DNA of 10,458 nt, taken from Rhypophila decipiens (Eukaryota; Ascomycota; Sordariomycetes; Sordariales; Naviculisporaceae). The notes below the pieces were generated by a model. That model had not been told where the DNA came from, did not search any database, and saw only the letters and a program-made list of their open reading frames with translations. Below are positions 1 to 7,059 of this stretch, piece after piece (the first letter of the stretch is position 1; each line of letters opens with the position of its first letter). The position numbers and the translations under genes were made by a program. The stretch lies in the NCBI GenBank assembly GCA_033297075.1, contig MU858445.1:1-10458 (forward strand), written 5' to 3'.

Positions 1-429
1 AATTCAACAATATAAGGAGTTCACAGCAATGCTGTGTGTTGTATGGTTGAATTTCTTCTTGTTGAGTACCGAAGTGTCTTGCTTACTTTTGTCCTTAAAG
101 AAAAGAAAGAAAAAATACTGTGTGAAGGAGGAAAGAAAGCTATTCAAGTGTGAATCCGACTCTGGACACTTCCATGGCCTGTATCCACCTTTTGCAGCAC
201 ACAATAGCCCGCAATAATGCCTGCAAACTTTGATAACACGCAAAGTTTATCATGCATGGTTTGCAGCTCCATATTACAACATGATAACTTCCTGGTGGCA
301 TACTGCACCATGATAAACTTCCTGGTGGCATATTGCACGTGCTTGTACAGTGGTGTATGCTTGTGCAGTATCCAAGACATTGTTAACCTTGACGGAGCTG
401 GTGTAAGCCCCGTAACGATCAACAAACAT
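1..429. other. Flank beyond the LINE remnant, no gene seen
   Basis: This stretch is AT-leaning and has only short open frames, none protein-like. It holds a purine-rich run on the plus strand at about 97-120. It also holds an imperfect tandem duplication at 272-330 and a short inverted repeat (225-232 with 241-248, 8 bp arms and 8-base loop; outer arms 221-228 with 259-266). It may include decayed 3' sequence of the LINE, but I cannot trace the reading frame below about 430. Confidence 0.5.
272..330. repeat. Imperfect tandem duplication, ~30 bp unit, two copies
   Basis: Unit 1 (272-300) and unit 2 (301-330) share the segment ATGATAA(A)CTTCCTGGTGGCA and a similar TA(T/C)T(A/G)CA-type head. 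A third partial start (TATTGCAC) follows at 331-338. The units differ by one indel and a few substitutions, so the duplication is not very recent. Confidence 0.7.
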
Positions 430-473
430 AGGAGCTTGTAATCGTAATGACAGGGCACTAATCCAGCCATATT

Positions 474-1454
474 TTAACAGAATTTGCCCACTCCTTCCGG
501 GAGCTTTGTCCGCAGTTGCTTGGTCGTTACTAGTCTAATCGCAGTTAACTTGGCCTGCTGTACTTGGAGCTATGGTGCATGCCCTCGCTTCGTTGCCCTT
601 TGTGCTGCTGCTTTTGCTTCGGATCCCAGTGGAAAGTCACTGTCTGTTGGTATTCCCTGAAAAACAACTGAGTTCCTTCTTTGATTCAGCAGTTTGGTCG
701 ACTCGTATATTTGTTGTATCGTTGCTTGGCCTGACTGGTGCTGCGGTTGACCAAGTGCTCTCAAAGCCGATTGGTTCCTTGTGAAGAGTGTGATATGTCT
801 GTGCCAGGTGCTAGGTGACACGCTCTTCAGGGCCGTCGCTATAGCCAATAATTCTGCGCTATATGGGTTCTGCTCTTCCCTTGTTCCAATTGTTACCGCC
901 TGTTTTGTCGCCGCTTCCTCCGTCCCATGAGAGAGGGTGTCTCGCACACAGCTGCCCATACCAACCATGCTTCTGTTTTCAGACGCGGCGGTGGCAATTA
1001 TGACACCTGTTGTATTACTAACTACTTCGGCTGCCTTCTTCCGGTCTGATTCACATTTTATCTGTAGACGGAGCTCCCAAGGTGGGATGGCGTACTCTTT
1101 GATAGTTTCCATCCGATCGACACATACTCCTTCCATTAATTGGGCGATCTTTTGAAGTGGGGAGACGAATCGCACGGTTGTTCGCATCTTCTTCAATGCG
1201 AACGGATGTGTCCTGGGCAGTGTATGGGCATTGATCCATAATCTAGCCGCCCCCTGGGCGTGACGTTTTCGTATCGAGAGAATGCTGGCTTCCGCTTCAG
1301 CCACAGCCGTTGCCACTGTTTGAAAAGTTCCTGTAATAGTCAGGGCCCCGATCTTCTGTGCCCTGTTCAGCCAGCTCAGCGCCTTTTCCCCGCACGCATG
1401 CATCCAGACGTTTGCGGCGGAGTCCATGACAGGGGTGACCGTCCCTGAGAACAG
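474..1454 (-). pseudogene. LINE ORF2, 3' part: RNase H region (disabled)
   Basis: This is the continuation of the reverse transcriptase in the same frame, entered after an in-frame TAG at 1455-1457. The open stretch 570-1427 begins at an internal ATG, which is not a real start. Residues about 1-110 of that stretch are the linker typical of fungal LINEs (ANVWMH, then TVATAVAEAEAS). An RNase H-like fold follows at about 140-280. The segment TAAS (146-149) sits where the first catalytic Asp is expected. E192 in NPYSAELLAI is kept. TRNQSAL (216-222) has Asn in place of the third acidic residue. A second TAG at 570-572 ends the open stretch. Beyond it the same frame still reads QQAKLTAIR and LPEGVGKF, family-like segments, before a TAA at 474-476. 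Without the stops this would simply be the C-terminal part of ORF2. Family assignment is from recalled motifs. Confidence 0.85.
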
Positions 1455-3177
1455 CTATCTCGCTGTCCGTGGGGAGAGTATCTTCAGTCTATTCAAAGCT
1501 AATGCCGCCGCAAGGCCCTTGGCTGCTGTCCTGGCCATGTGCTGCTTATAGCAAAGTTCGCAGTCCACGATGACCCCCAGCATCTTTGCACTGTCTTTTG
1601 GTTTAACTATACCTCCTTCGATTGTATACGGAGTCTCTGGGGATCGCGCCTTCATCCTGGTGAAGTGGATGGTGGCTGACTTTTCGCCTTCGAACTGAGC
1701 AAGATTCCGACGTTCCCAATCTAAGGCTCTTTCTATAATAGCTTGGATGCCTGCGCGGTTGGATTCTGCTGAGGGACCGGTTACCCATGCTGTGTAGTCG
1801 TCAATAAAGGCTATTGCCCCCCATTCGCGTCGATTTTGTGTTGAACTAGATCTGCGTTGAAGAAGAGGAACAATCTTGGAGACAGCGGCGATCTTTGCGG
1901 AAGACCTGGCTGTGGCAACTCTTGCCTGTCGGTTTACAACAATGGTCGCTGTGCGTCTGGTACAGAAGACATCAATCCACCTAACCAGGAATTCCGGTAT
2001 ACCTCGTGATCGCAGCTTCTGGAGGAGCCTGTCCTTGAAAACCCCATTATAAGCCCCCTTGATCTTAAAACTGATCAGACTTGGTACTTTCCTGCATCTA
2101 CACGCTATGTAGATCTGTTCTTGTAACAGGAGGAGGGCCTGTTCAGTTGAGCGTCTCTTTCTAGCCCCAAAATGGTTAGCGGGTAGCAGACCAAAAGTCT
2201 CTACAGCGTAAGATATACGTTCTGCAACGACTGCCTCCAGCACCTTGCCTAGCGTGCAAAGCAAAGAAATGGGTCTCCAGGCTTTGGCCCGAGTGTAATC
2301 ACTCTTTCCTGGCTTTTTCAGTGGAATAATCTTGGCGTTCCTCCACTGGCTAGGGATTTCACCATCTCGAAGCGAGGTCTGGAACAGGTGGAGCACTCTC
2401 TCCTTTACCACCGGCCAGAGCTGTTTTCACACCATTGCTGGTAGGCCATCTTCCCCAGGTGCCTTCCATGGTTTGGCAGATAAGACCTTTGCTTCCACCT
2501 CTTCCATGGTCAGATCTGGCATTGGTACTGGTGTTCGCAGGGGTACTTGTCCTTCATCTTCGATTCTTGCTGGCAGAGGTGGGAAGAAAGTAGCCAGTAG
2601 CTCCTGTGCTTGAGCTGCTTTGTCCTCTGTAACCGTGCCGTCGTTTCGTGTCAGCGGCGGTATTTTATCGCCCATCACACTGCTGCCAGTTTGAAGATAT
2701 TTTGTTGCTTGCCAAATGTTGGTGTCGTCAGCTAGGAAATCGTTCCAATGCGAGCTCTTCTGTTTGCGGATAGCATCGTGATACTCTTTCGCGGCAGTCT
2801 TTGCTCGCTGTTCTAGATCTGGCGCTCTTTGGCCCTTCCTGCGCTGAGCTCTAGCCTGATTTCTCCAGAATGTGTATATTTGGCGGAGCCGCGTCAGATC
2901 TGTCGTCCACCACCTCTTGGCGTACGGTTCCGGAAGGCTTCGCTTTGGGCGTTAGGCTAATGACTGGTAGCAAAAGTGTGTTATGTAATATACAGCTTGG
3001 ACCACAGACCGCCATCTTCAGCGCTCAGCCATTCATCTGCATGGAAAGCTTGGATGACATCACCAATCTTGGCGCTTCATCCCAGCACCCCAAATGTTTT
3101 TTCCTCTCAACTTCAACCCTCATTTCTTTCACCCCATTACCGTTTTCGAGAAAAGTAACGATGCCACGGTGATCGCT
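1455..3177 (-). pseudogene. LINE ORF2, 5' part: endonuclease tail plus reverse transcriptase (disabled)
   Basis: The remnant opens with SDHRGIVTF (SDH at 3177-3169), the end of an apurinic-like LINE endonuclease. In-frame TGA at 3025-3027 and TAA at 2952-2954 and a frame change near 2935 follow. A long family-like stretch then begins (AKRWWTTDLTRLR, then SSHWNDFLADDTNIWQA). Another TGA at 2427-2429 falls where GLPAMV is followed by KQLWPVVKE, so a Trp codon was probably lost. The RT core lies in the open stretch 2411-1455, which has no true start codon. It shows WRNAKIIPLKKPGK (residues 23-36), WRPISLL (45-51), motif A as SFKIKGAYNGV (114-124) and motif C as AFIDDYTAWV (201-210). In motif A, Lys116 stands where the metal-binding Asp belongs. 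The YxDD-like FIDD is intact. The region before motif C reads in the wrong frame (see 1821-1925). The stretch ends LSPRTAR then TAG. Confidence 0.9.
1821..1925 (-). other. Displaced-frame block inside the RT domain (two compensating indels)
   Basis: Within the open RT stretch, residues about 164-198 do not look like RT. In another minus-strand frame the same bases read ELPQPGLPQRSPLSPRL followed by FLFFNADLVQHKIDANG, the conserved segment that normally precedes motif C in this family. The main frame resumes at GAIAFIDDY. Two indels, one near 1920-1925 and one near 1817-1823, therefore flank the block and cancel each other. That explains why a long open frame survives although the enzyme core is scrambled. 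Confidence 0.85.
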
Positions 3178-3713
3178 TCAATGTCAGCATTCTGCTCGTA
3201 TTGCTCTGAGCAGTTTTTCCGAGGAAAACCTCTTCGGAATCTACCCCTGTTCTTTCTACGGAATCTAACCCCCTGTCTGCAAAGTCTCCACTTTATTTTG
3301 TATGAGGTTTTCTACGGAATGTACTACATTCCATCGCGGCATTAAGGGTAGGGATGGGCCTACAGGTTATTGGGTGTCAAGTCTCGCAATTCCTCATTTC
3401 GAAAAACCAACCAAACACCCGAGACACGCCAAACAAATAGATAAAAGGATGTCGTCAGCTCCCGCTCAGCCAGCGACTACCTGGTGGGAGGGAGGTTTTG
3501 GGTACTGAACTTGGAAGTTTTGTGTGGCGGTATCTGTGCTGGGCTAGGTTACAGGTATCCGTAGTATAAAAACGTCTTGAATTGAACGTATCTGCCACCC
3601 AGATCGTTCTTCGAATACATCATATTTCCAACTCTAGCCCCTGATCCTTCGAGTCTCCTCTATCCCGCCCCACTAGCCCCTGATCCTCCCGCTTCAGGGT
3701 GACCACATTTCCG
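3178..3713. other. Spacer of unknown origin between the LINE pieces
   Basis: No convincing gene is seen. The endonuclease that should precede the SDH motif on the minus strand is not readable here. Two plus-strand TATA-like runs occur: AGATAAAAGG around 3440, directly before an ATG at 3449 that opens only 19 codons, and TATAAAAA at 3565-3572 with no gene clearly attached. A 15-base exact direct repeat lies near the end (3634-3648 and 3673-3687). Confidence 0.45.
3634..3687. repeat. 15-base exact direct repeat, 39-base period
   Basis: CTAGCCCCTGATCCT occurs at 3634-3648 and again at 3673-3687. The bases between are pyrimidine-rich but not themselves repeated. The repeat could be a remnant tandem duplication or a footprint. 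There is no mobile element between the copies. Confidence 0.75.
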
Positions 3714-4130
3714 TCAGTTTTCTTCACATGGTAAATGAATCTCATTTCTCCAAAAAGAAATGCAAGCTAACCGGGCTTGAAATGTAATGTTGGGATATTG
3801 AGCCATGGAAAGTCGCACATCCTCTGGGATGTCGAATTCAACACTCCAAGTCCCCATCTCCTGATCAAATTCTCCCAACCGGCAAAATGCGGATCCATTC
3901 TCCCATTTATTCAGTGGGATCCAATATATACCTGGAGTCGTGTTTTCTGGGCATTTTGGATTGAGCGCGAAAATGAACTTGGCTTTGCTCATTGGATCAA
4001 TTGTGTCAGGACCTTGGGCAAAGACAAATTTAGGCTCCTCGAGATAGTATCTGTTGCCTGAGTGTTGCCTGGGCCACAAAGGCAGGGGGAAGCCTTTGTA
4101 CCCCACCAGGCAGCGGTAGGTGCAGCACTG
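3714..4130 (-). CDS. Hypothetical protein fragment, not part of the LINE
   Basis: This is an open frame of about 138 codons, bounded upstream by an in-frame TAA just before 4130 and ending in TGA at 3714-3716. Composition is protein-like: many Trp, Tyr and Phe residues, Pro spread throughout, no low complexity. It opens with a Cys-rich stretch (QCCTYRCLVGYKG) and continues with FIFALNPKCPENTTPGIYW, then EFDIPEDVRLSM and a final FWRNEIHLPCEEN. The first in-frame ATG is about 40 codons in, so the true 5' end is probably an upstream exon or is lost. A CAG at the open boundary could be a splice acceptor, but I could not find an exon that joins in frame. A CCAAT/TATA pair lies about 220 bases upstream on the same strand. 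I do not recognise the family. It may be a lineage-specific gene or a gene relic. Confidence 0.4.
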   Translation of the reverse strand, partial: QCCTYRCLVGYKGFPLPLWPRQHSGNRYYLEEPKFVFAQGPDTIDPMSKAKFIFALNPKCPENTTPGIYWIPLNKWENGSAFCRLGEFDQEMGTWSVEFDIPEDVRLSMAQYPNITFQARLACISFWRNEIHLPCEEN

Positions 4131-4620
4131 CCGTTAGGCCATATAAATGGCCTGCACTCTTCCCTCTTCGGTACATCATAGCTTAGCTCCGTAGAGATCT
4201 TATCTATGATTCACCTCTCACAGTATCCTAATCCCTTGTTATTATATTGTCATAGTTCTTGAACGGATAGATACATACGACTCATTGCTTGCGCTAGTGA
4301 AGAAAACAAACTTGGTGGGAAAATGCTTAAGTAATCGGTGGAATATCTTATATATTGGCTTCGGGGGCGTGGTGAGAGGAAAAGATTGATGCGAAGAAAA
4401 CCCAGAGGATAAGGGGCTTATAAGAATCCAGACTCAGAGGACGGATGACCTCGATATAGAAAGCCACATTGCCGAGTATTCACGCTGTTTGTCCGCTTCA
4501 ACCAAGCCCCCTCCGTCAAATGACAAGCAGGAATACAGTTCCACCGCATCAAGAAGCAGTGACAGACCACTCTCGAGTGGTCCCCATGCCAGCTTCTCCA
4601 TACATGACCTGAATATCTCT
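4131..4620. other. Spacer between the fragment at 3714-4130 and LINE ORF1
   Basis: Apart from the promoter-like bases near 4350 it holds no recognisable gene. A 64-codon minus-strand open frame at 4434-4628 begins inside the broken zinc knuckle of ORF1 in a shifted frame and does not continue with knuckle motifs, so I do not call it. Two short palindromes are visible: GGCCAT-ATAA-ATGGCC (4137-4152) and GACCACT-CTCG-AGTGGTC (4565-4582). Confidence 0.4.
4347..4360 (-). promoter_or_regulatory. CCAAT plus TATA box, minus strand
   Basis: Read on the minus strand the bases are AGCCAATATATAAG, a CCAAT element directly joined to a TATATAAG box. About 60-70 bases further on comes a pyrimidine-rich stretch and then an ATG (4285) followed at once by GTATGT, a good fungal 5' splice site. 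This is consistent with a promoter serving the fragment at 3714-4130, but the intervening exon structure is not resolved. Confidence 0.4.
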
Positions 4621-5534
4621 CTAGTCATTTTTGATATGTGTTGCCCATTTCCAGCATTTGAAACATTGCACCGGGCTCAGCGTGGCCCAATACGGCTCAC
4701 AGTCTAGTAGCTGGGCCTTCCAGATGACTCCTTCGTTACAAGCTTTGCGGGCTTCTTCTTGGGAAGTCAGTGCTATCAGCACTGTTGCCCGGGTAGCATG
4801 CTGATGTTTCGGTACTCGAAATTTGACCTTGTCGATTGTCCGGAGGCCAGTCTCCTTCCCAAATGCTTCTTCGGTCATCCCTTGTAAGTCTCGCTTCCAT
4901 ACTCCCTTCAGCAAGATTGCGAAGGTTCTTTTGCTTTCTTCAGCCTGTTGTCCAAATGCCTCTTTGATCCACACGTTATTAGTAGAGTGCCAATCCCTCG
5001 TCGTCATCCCCTGGAAGGTGATAACGGTGTCCCCGCTTGGGAGCTTCCGTGCCGCGATAGCCCCCTTCTTCGTCGACACCTGGTTGACCGCCTGAATGAT
5101 CTCCTGCGGTGTCCGTGTGGCTAGATCAGCTGGCATCCCTTTGCCTCTAACTAGGATCTCCTTGTTTATTCGGGTTGGTAGGTCTCTGGGAGGCCACTGC
5201 AGCCCAGGATCTTTTCTCATGGGTTCCGTTTACTGCCGCCTTTACCTCCTCGGCCACCACCTTGCGGAGGTTGGCCAATGATATGTTTCCGGTTTGGGTC
5301 TGAGACGCGTTGTAGATCTTCTGGACCAGTGCTAGGAGATCCTGTCCCATACCTCTGGCTGCTCCTTTCCTCTCTGGGTTTGCCATGCTCACTAGCCCAT
5401 CTACCTTCTTCCTGATGGCTTCGATATCGGTGAATGGTGGGGAGCGGGATGGGGGAAGGGGACCGCCCGAGTGCTGGGACCGGGCAAGGCCTCCTCCTCC
5501 CTCCTGTCCAGTCGGAGCCAAAGAGGGGGACCAT
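4621..5534 (-). pseudogene. LINE ORF1 (gag-like, zinc-knuckle protein), frameshifted and truncated
   Basis: ORF1 of this LINE class encodes an RNA-binding protein that packages the element RNA. The frame holding the family signature (5521-5147) shows PPFTDIEAIRKKVD, GMGQDLLALVQKIY and NLRKVVAEEVKAAV, then RSWAAVASQ. About position 5170-5190 it must shift one frame. The continuation (5220-4621) reads LPTRINKEILVRGKG, then AIAARKLPSGDTVITFQG, WIKEAFG and a C-terminal QCFKCWKW. This last is the start of a CCHC knuckle, which then goes off into ATHIKND and a TAG. The knuckle's final Cys and all following knuckles are missing. The ATG at 5534 is in a third frame (GSDWTGG), so a second frameshift near the N-terminus, or a lost start, is implied. 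ORF1 lies upstream of ORF2 on the same strand, as in intact elements. Confidence 0.85.
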
Positions 5535-5553
5535 CTTGTCCCCTTTCCGCTGT

Positions 5554-6048
5554 TTAAGCGGATTGCTTACCTAAGGTACGGTTGCGAGGGATGATGGCTT
5601 TAATTTGCGTGATTGGTCGAGACTTAAGAGGAAGCGGGTCCTTGAGGGAAGGATTTTTTGGCGCGTTGACCGCAACTTTACCAACTTTGGGGACCGTCGC
5701 ACCGGTGCGCAGCGGCTTCCGTGCTGGAATTATGGTAGTCGATGTCTTGTGTTTTCGTAGAGCATTTGAATAAGGTTACAATGGGGGGTTTTGCTGCGGT
5801 ATCGGTTGAGATGCAATCCCTTGGTTATTGTCACGAACCGTACGCGGAATAACAATATGTTCTAGCCCGTTCAAGTTAATTCTGTCAGAGGAACACTTAT
5901 TGGGTGTCAGCGACCCACAATAATGAGGAGGCTTGGCTCTCACTCCTGTAACTATATTATAGGGGCTCTGCCCCAACCTCCCTTCGCAGTAATCAAGCAA
6001 CCTCCATGGCTCCAAAGATCTATCTTGCAACAAATTCAAGCTATTCAA
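5554..6048 (-). pseudogene. Unrecognised reading frame, split by one stop, just upstream of LINE ORF1
   Basis: One minus-strand frame is open from about 6066 to 5554 except for a single TAA at 5776-5778. The upstream part (about 90-105 codons) contains SLEPWRLLDYCEGRLGQSPY and IVIPRTVRDNNQGIASQ and ends QQNPPL. The downstream 73 codons are Lys/Pro/Arg-rich (IIPARKPLRTGATVPKVGK, then KSRPITQIKAIIPRNR) and end in TAA at 5554-5556, about 20 bases before the ATG of ORF1. No ATG starts the upper part. The open frame could be a host gene relic, an unusual 5' region of the LINE, or chance. The basic, proline-rich segment would suit a nucleic-acid-binding tail. I do not recognise a family. Confidence 0.3.
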
Positions 6049-6076
6049 ACCAAGTTGAGTAATGTCAAATTCGATT

Positions 6077-6111
6077 CAAATCAAATCTAACCCCGGATTT
6101 GATTTGATTTG
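6077..6111. repeat. Hairpin with GATTT microsatellite arm
   Basis: CAAATCAAATC (6077-6087) is the exact reverse complement of GATTTGATTTG (6096-6106), with an 8-base loop TAACCCCG. The right arm extends as further GATTT units to 6111. The stem is AT-rich. Confidence 0.75.
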
Positions 6112-6368
6112 ATTTGTGTCATCCGTTGACCAGGAGGCGACACTTGGAGCTGCGTCCGTCACTACGGGATACCGGGTCACTCATTACAATTTAGTAAAGG
6201 TCATTCACGAAGATGGGATTGTATGTTTGGATGTAAATTGAAACTTGACAGCAAAGTTTCAGGGTTGTACCTTCAAATATTTTGTAGCTGATCCGATGAC
6301 GAGTTGTATCATTAGGTATTGAGGCTATCCATACTTGCGTGTCCCACTAGACTTACATATTTCCCATA

Positions 6369-6389
6369 TGTACCTACCTAGGTACCTAG
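6369..6389. repeat. CCTAGGTACCTAG palindromic motif
   Basis: The plus strand reads TACCTACCTAGGTACCTAG. It contains nested palindromes (CTAGGTACCTAG is its own reverse complement). Runs of this type recur between genes in many Sordariomycete genomes, which is recollection rather than something shown here. Confidence 0.6.
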
Positions 6390-6689
6390 CCAGTCCGGTT
6401 GATTCGACTCTCGATGGTTTGATTCCACTCATTCTCAAGACTTGTCACGGTGTTTACGAGCATTTTATACTAATTCCAAGTCTCCTGCCTTACCTGCACT
6501 CATTTTTAAGTACATTCAACCTCCAAGATATGGGCTCATACTGTGTACAGAATGTTTCCGCGAGAAGGGCGTTGAGGTCAGAATTGGCTCAGGTTTATTT
6601 AGTATGTCGTTGATGTTGCCTGGTCGTGGGCAAGGTGACGAAGATGAAAAATTACTGAGTGAAGATTCCAGTTATTCCCATCCTCGAGA

Positions 6690-6701
6690 TTAGGGTTAGG
6701 G
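6690..6701 (+). repeat. Interstitial telomere-like repeat, two TTAGGG units
   Basis: Two exact tandem copies of TTAGGG, the telomere unit of most filamentous ascomycetes. At two units this may be chance. Confidence 0.45.
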
Positions 6702-6912
6702 TATTGGTCGAGTTGCACCCGTACTCCGTGTCAACGAAAACGCCTGAGTTCCGGGGTCTCATCAGGTCATGTCTAGACGATATCTATCCTCTCATTTGAC
6801 GTGGTCGATCAGGTACGGTTGCCCCGCATAGGTGTGCTAAAAGACGGCAGCAACAGAGGATATGTCACGGGATCTGTTAAGCAGCACTGCCTCGGCTTAG
6901 GTAGACTCGTCG

Positions 6913-7059
6913 TGACGTACACATCTTGCTCTTGGAATTCTTTTTCGCCCATCCAATTCGTGGAATGACGGCGCATAAGCCATACATAAATGTGAGAATA
7001 CACTCCTTCTGGGACCTCAAAAATACCAACTTGAACTTTTACCAACTTTTGCGGTCAAC
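6913..7059 (+). promoter_or_regulatory. Likely promoter and 5' leader of the HET gene
   Basis: Upstream of the ATG at 7060 are a TGACGT element (6913-6918, bZIP-type half site) and a CCAAT box (6953-6957). An AT-rich CATACATAAATG run lies near 6980, and the leader carries TACCAACTT twice (7024-7032 and 7040-7048). The start context TCAACATGTC fits the fungal preference for A at -3. No perfect TATA box is present. The site identities are by consensus only. Confidence 0.4.

Larger units (their letters stand above)
430..5534 (-). mobile_element. Degenerate Tad-like fungal LINE (non-LTR retrotransposon), in two separated pieces
   Basis: Two coding remnants on the minus strand lie in the order expected for a fungal two-ORF LINE: a gag-like ORF1 (about 5534-4621), then ORF2 (about 3177-474) with endonuclease tail, reverse transcriptase and RNase H. 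No LTRs, integrase or aspartic protease are seen. ORF1 breaks off inside its first zinc knuckle. ORF2 resumes only at the final Ser-Asp-His motif of the endonuclease, so the knuckle array and most of the endonuclease are absent or unrecognisable over 3178-4620. Similarity also fades at about 430-470, before the cysteine-rich C-terminal segment I expect after RNase H in this clade. I see no poly-A tail and no target-site duplication. The copy cannot mobilise itself. The outer limits are approximate, and the two pieces might be two separate insertions of one family. Confidence 0.85.
6112..6900. other. Intergenic stretch, no gene seen
   Basis: The open frames here (for example 6335-6613, plus) are short and lack recognisable motifs. 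The stretch holds a CCTAGGTACC-type palindrome near 6370 and two TTAGGG units at 6690-6701. It is the distal upstream region of the HET gene. Confidence 0.5.

Noticed and set aside
97..120. A-rich run as a LINE poly-A tail
   Set aside because: The LINE is on the minus strand, so its tail would read as T on the plus strand. This run is purine-rich on the plus strand and lies beyond the last recognisable LINE sequence.
570..1427. A stand-alone RNase H protein starting at the ATG at 1427
   Set aside because: The frame is continuous with the RT upstream, separated only by a TAG and nine codons (LFSGTVTPV), so the ATG is internal.
3302..3508. Plus-strand small gene with ATG at 3449 after AGATAAAAGG
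   Set aside because: The product is 19 residues, no splice donor near its end fits the consensus, and no homology is recognised.
4434..4628. 64-codon minus-strand frame continuing ORF1 in a shifted frame
   Set aside because: It lacks the expected further zinc-knuckle cysteines and has no recognised motif. It is probably non-coding sequence after the break.
5582..5773. Plus-strand 63-codon frame
   Set aside because: It is antisense to the basic Pro-rich minus-strand frame and has no motif.
6335..6693. Two overlapping plus-strand frames of 83-92 codons
   Set aside because: They have no conserved motifs, fungal codon pattern or promoter, and each explains the other as an overlap.
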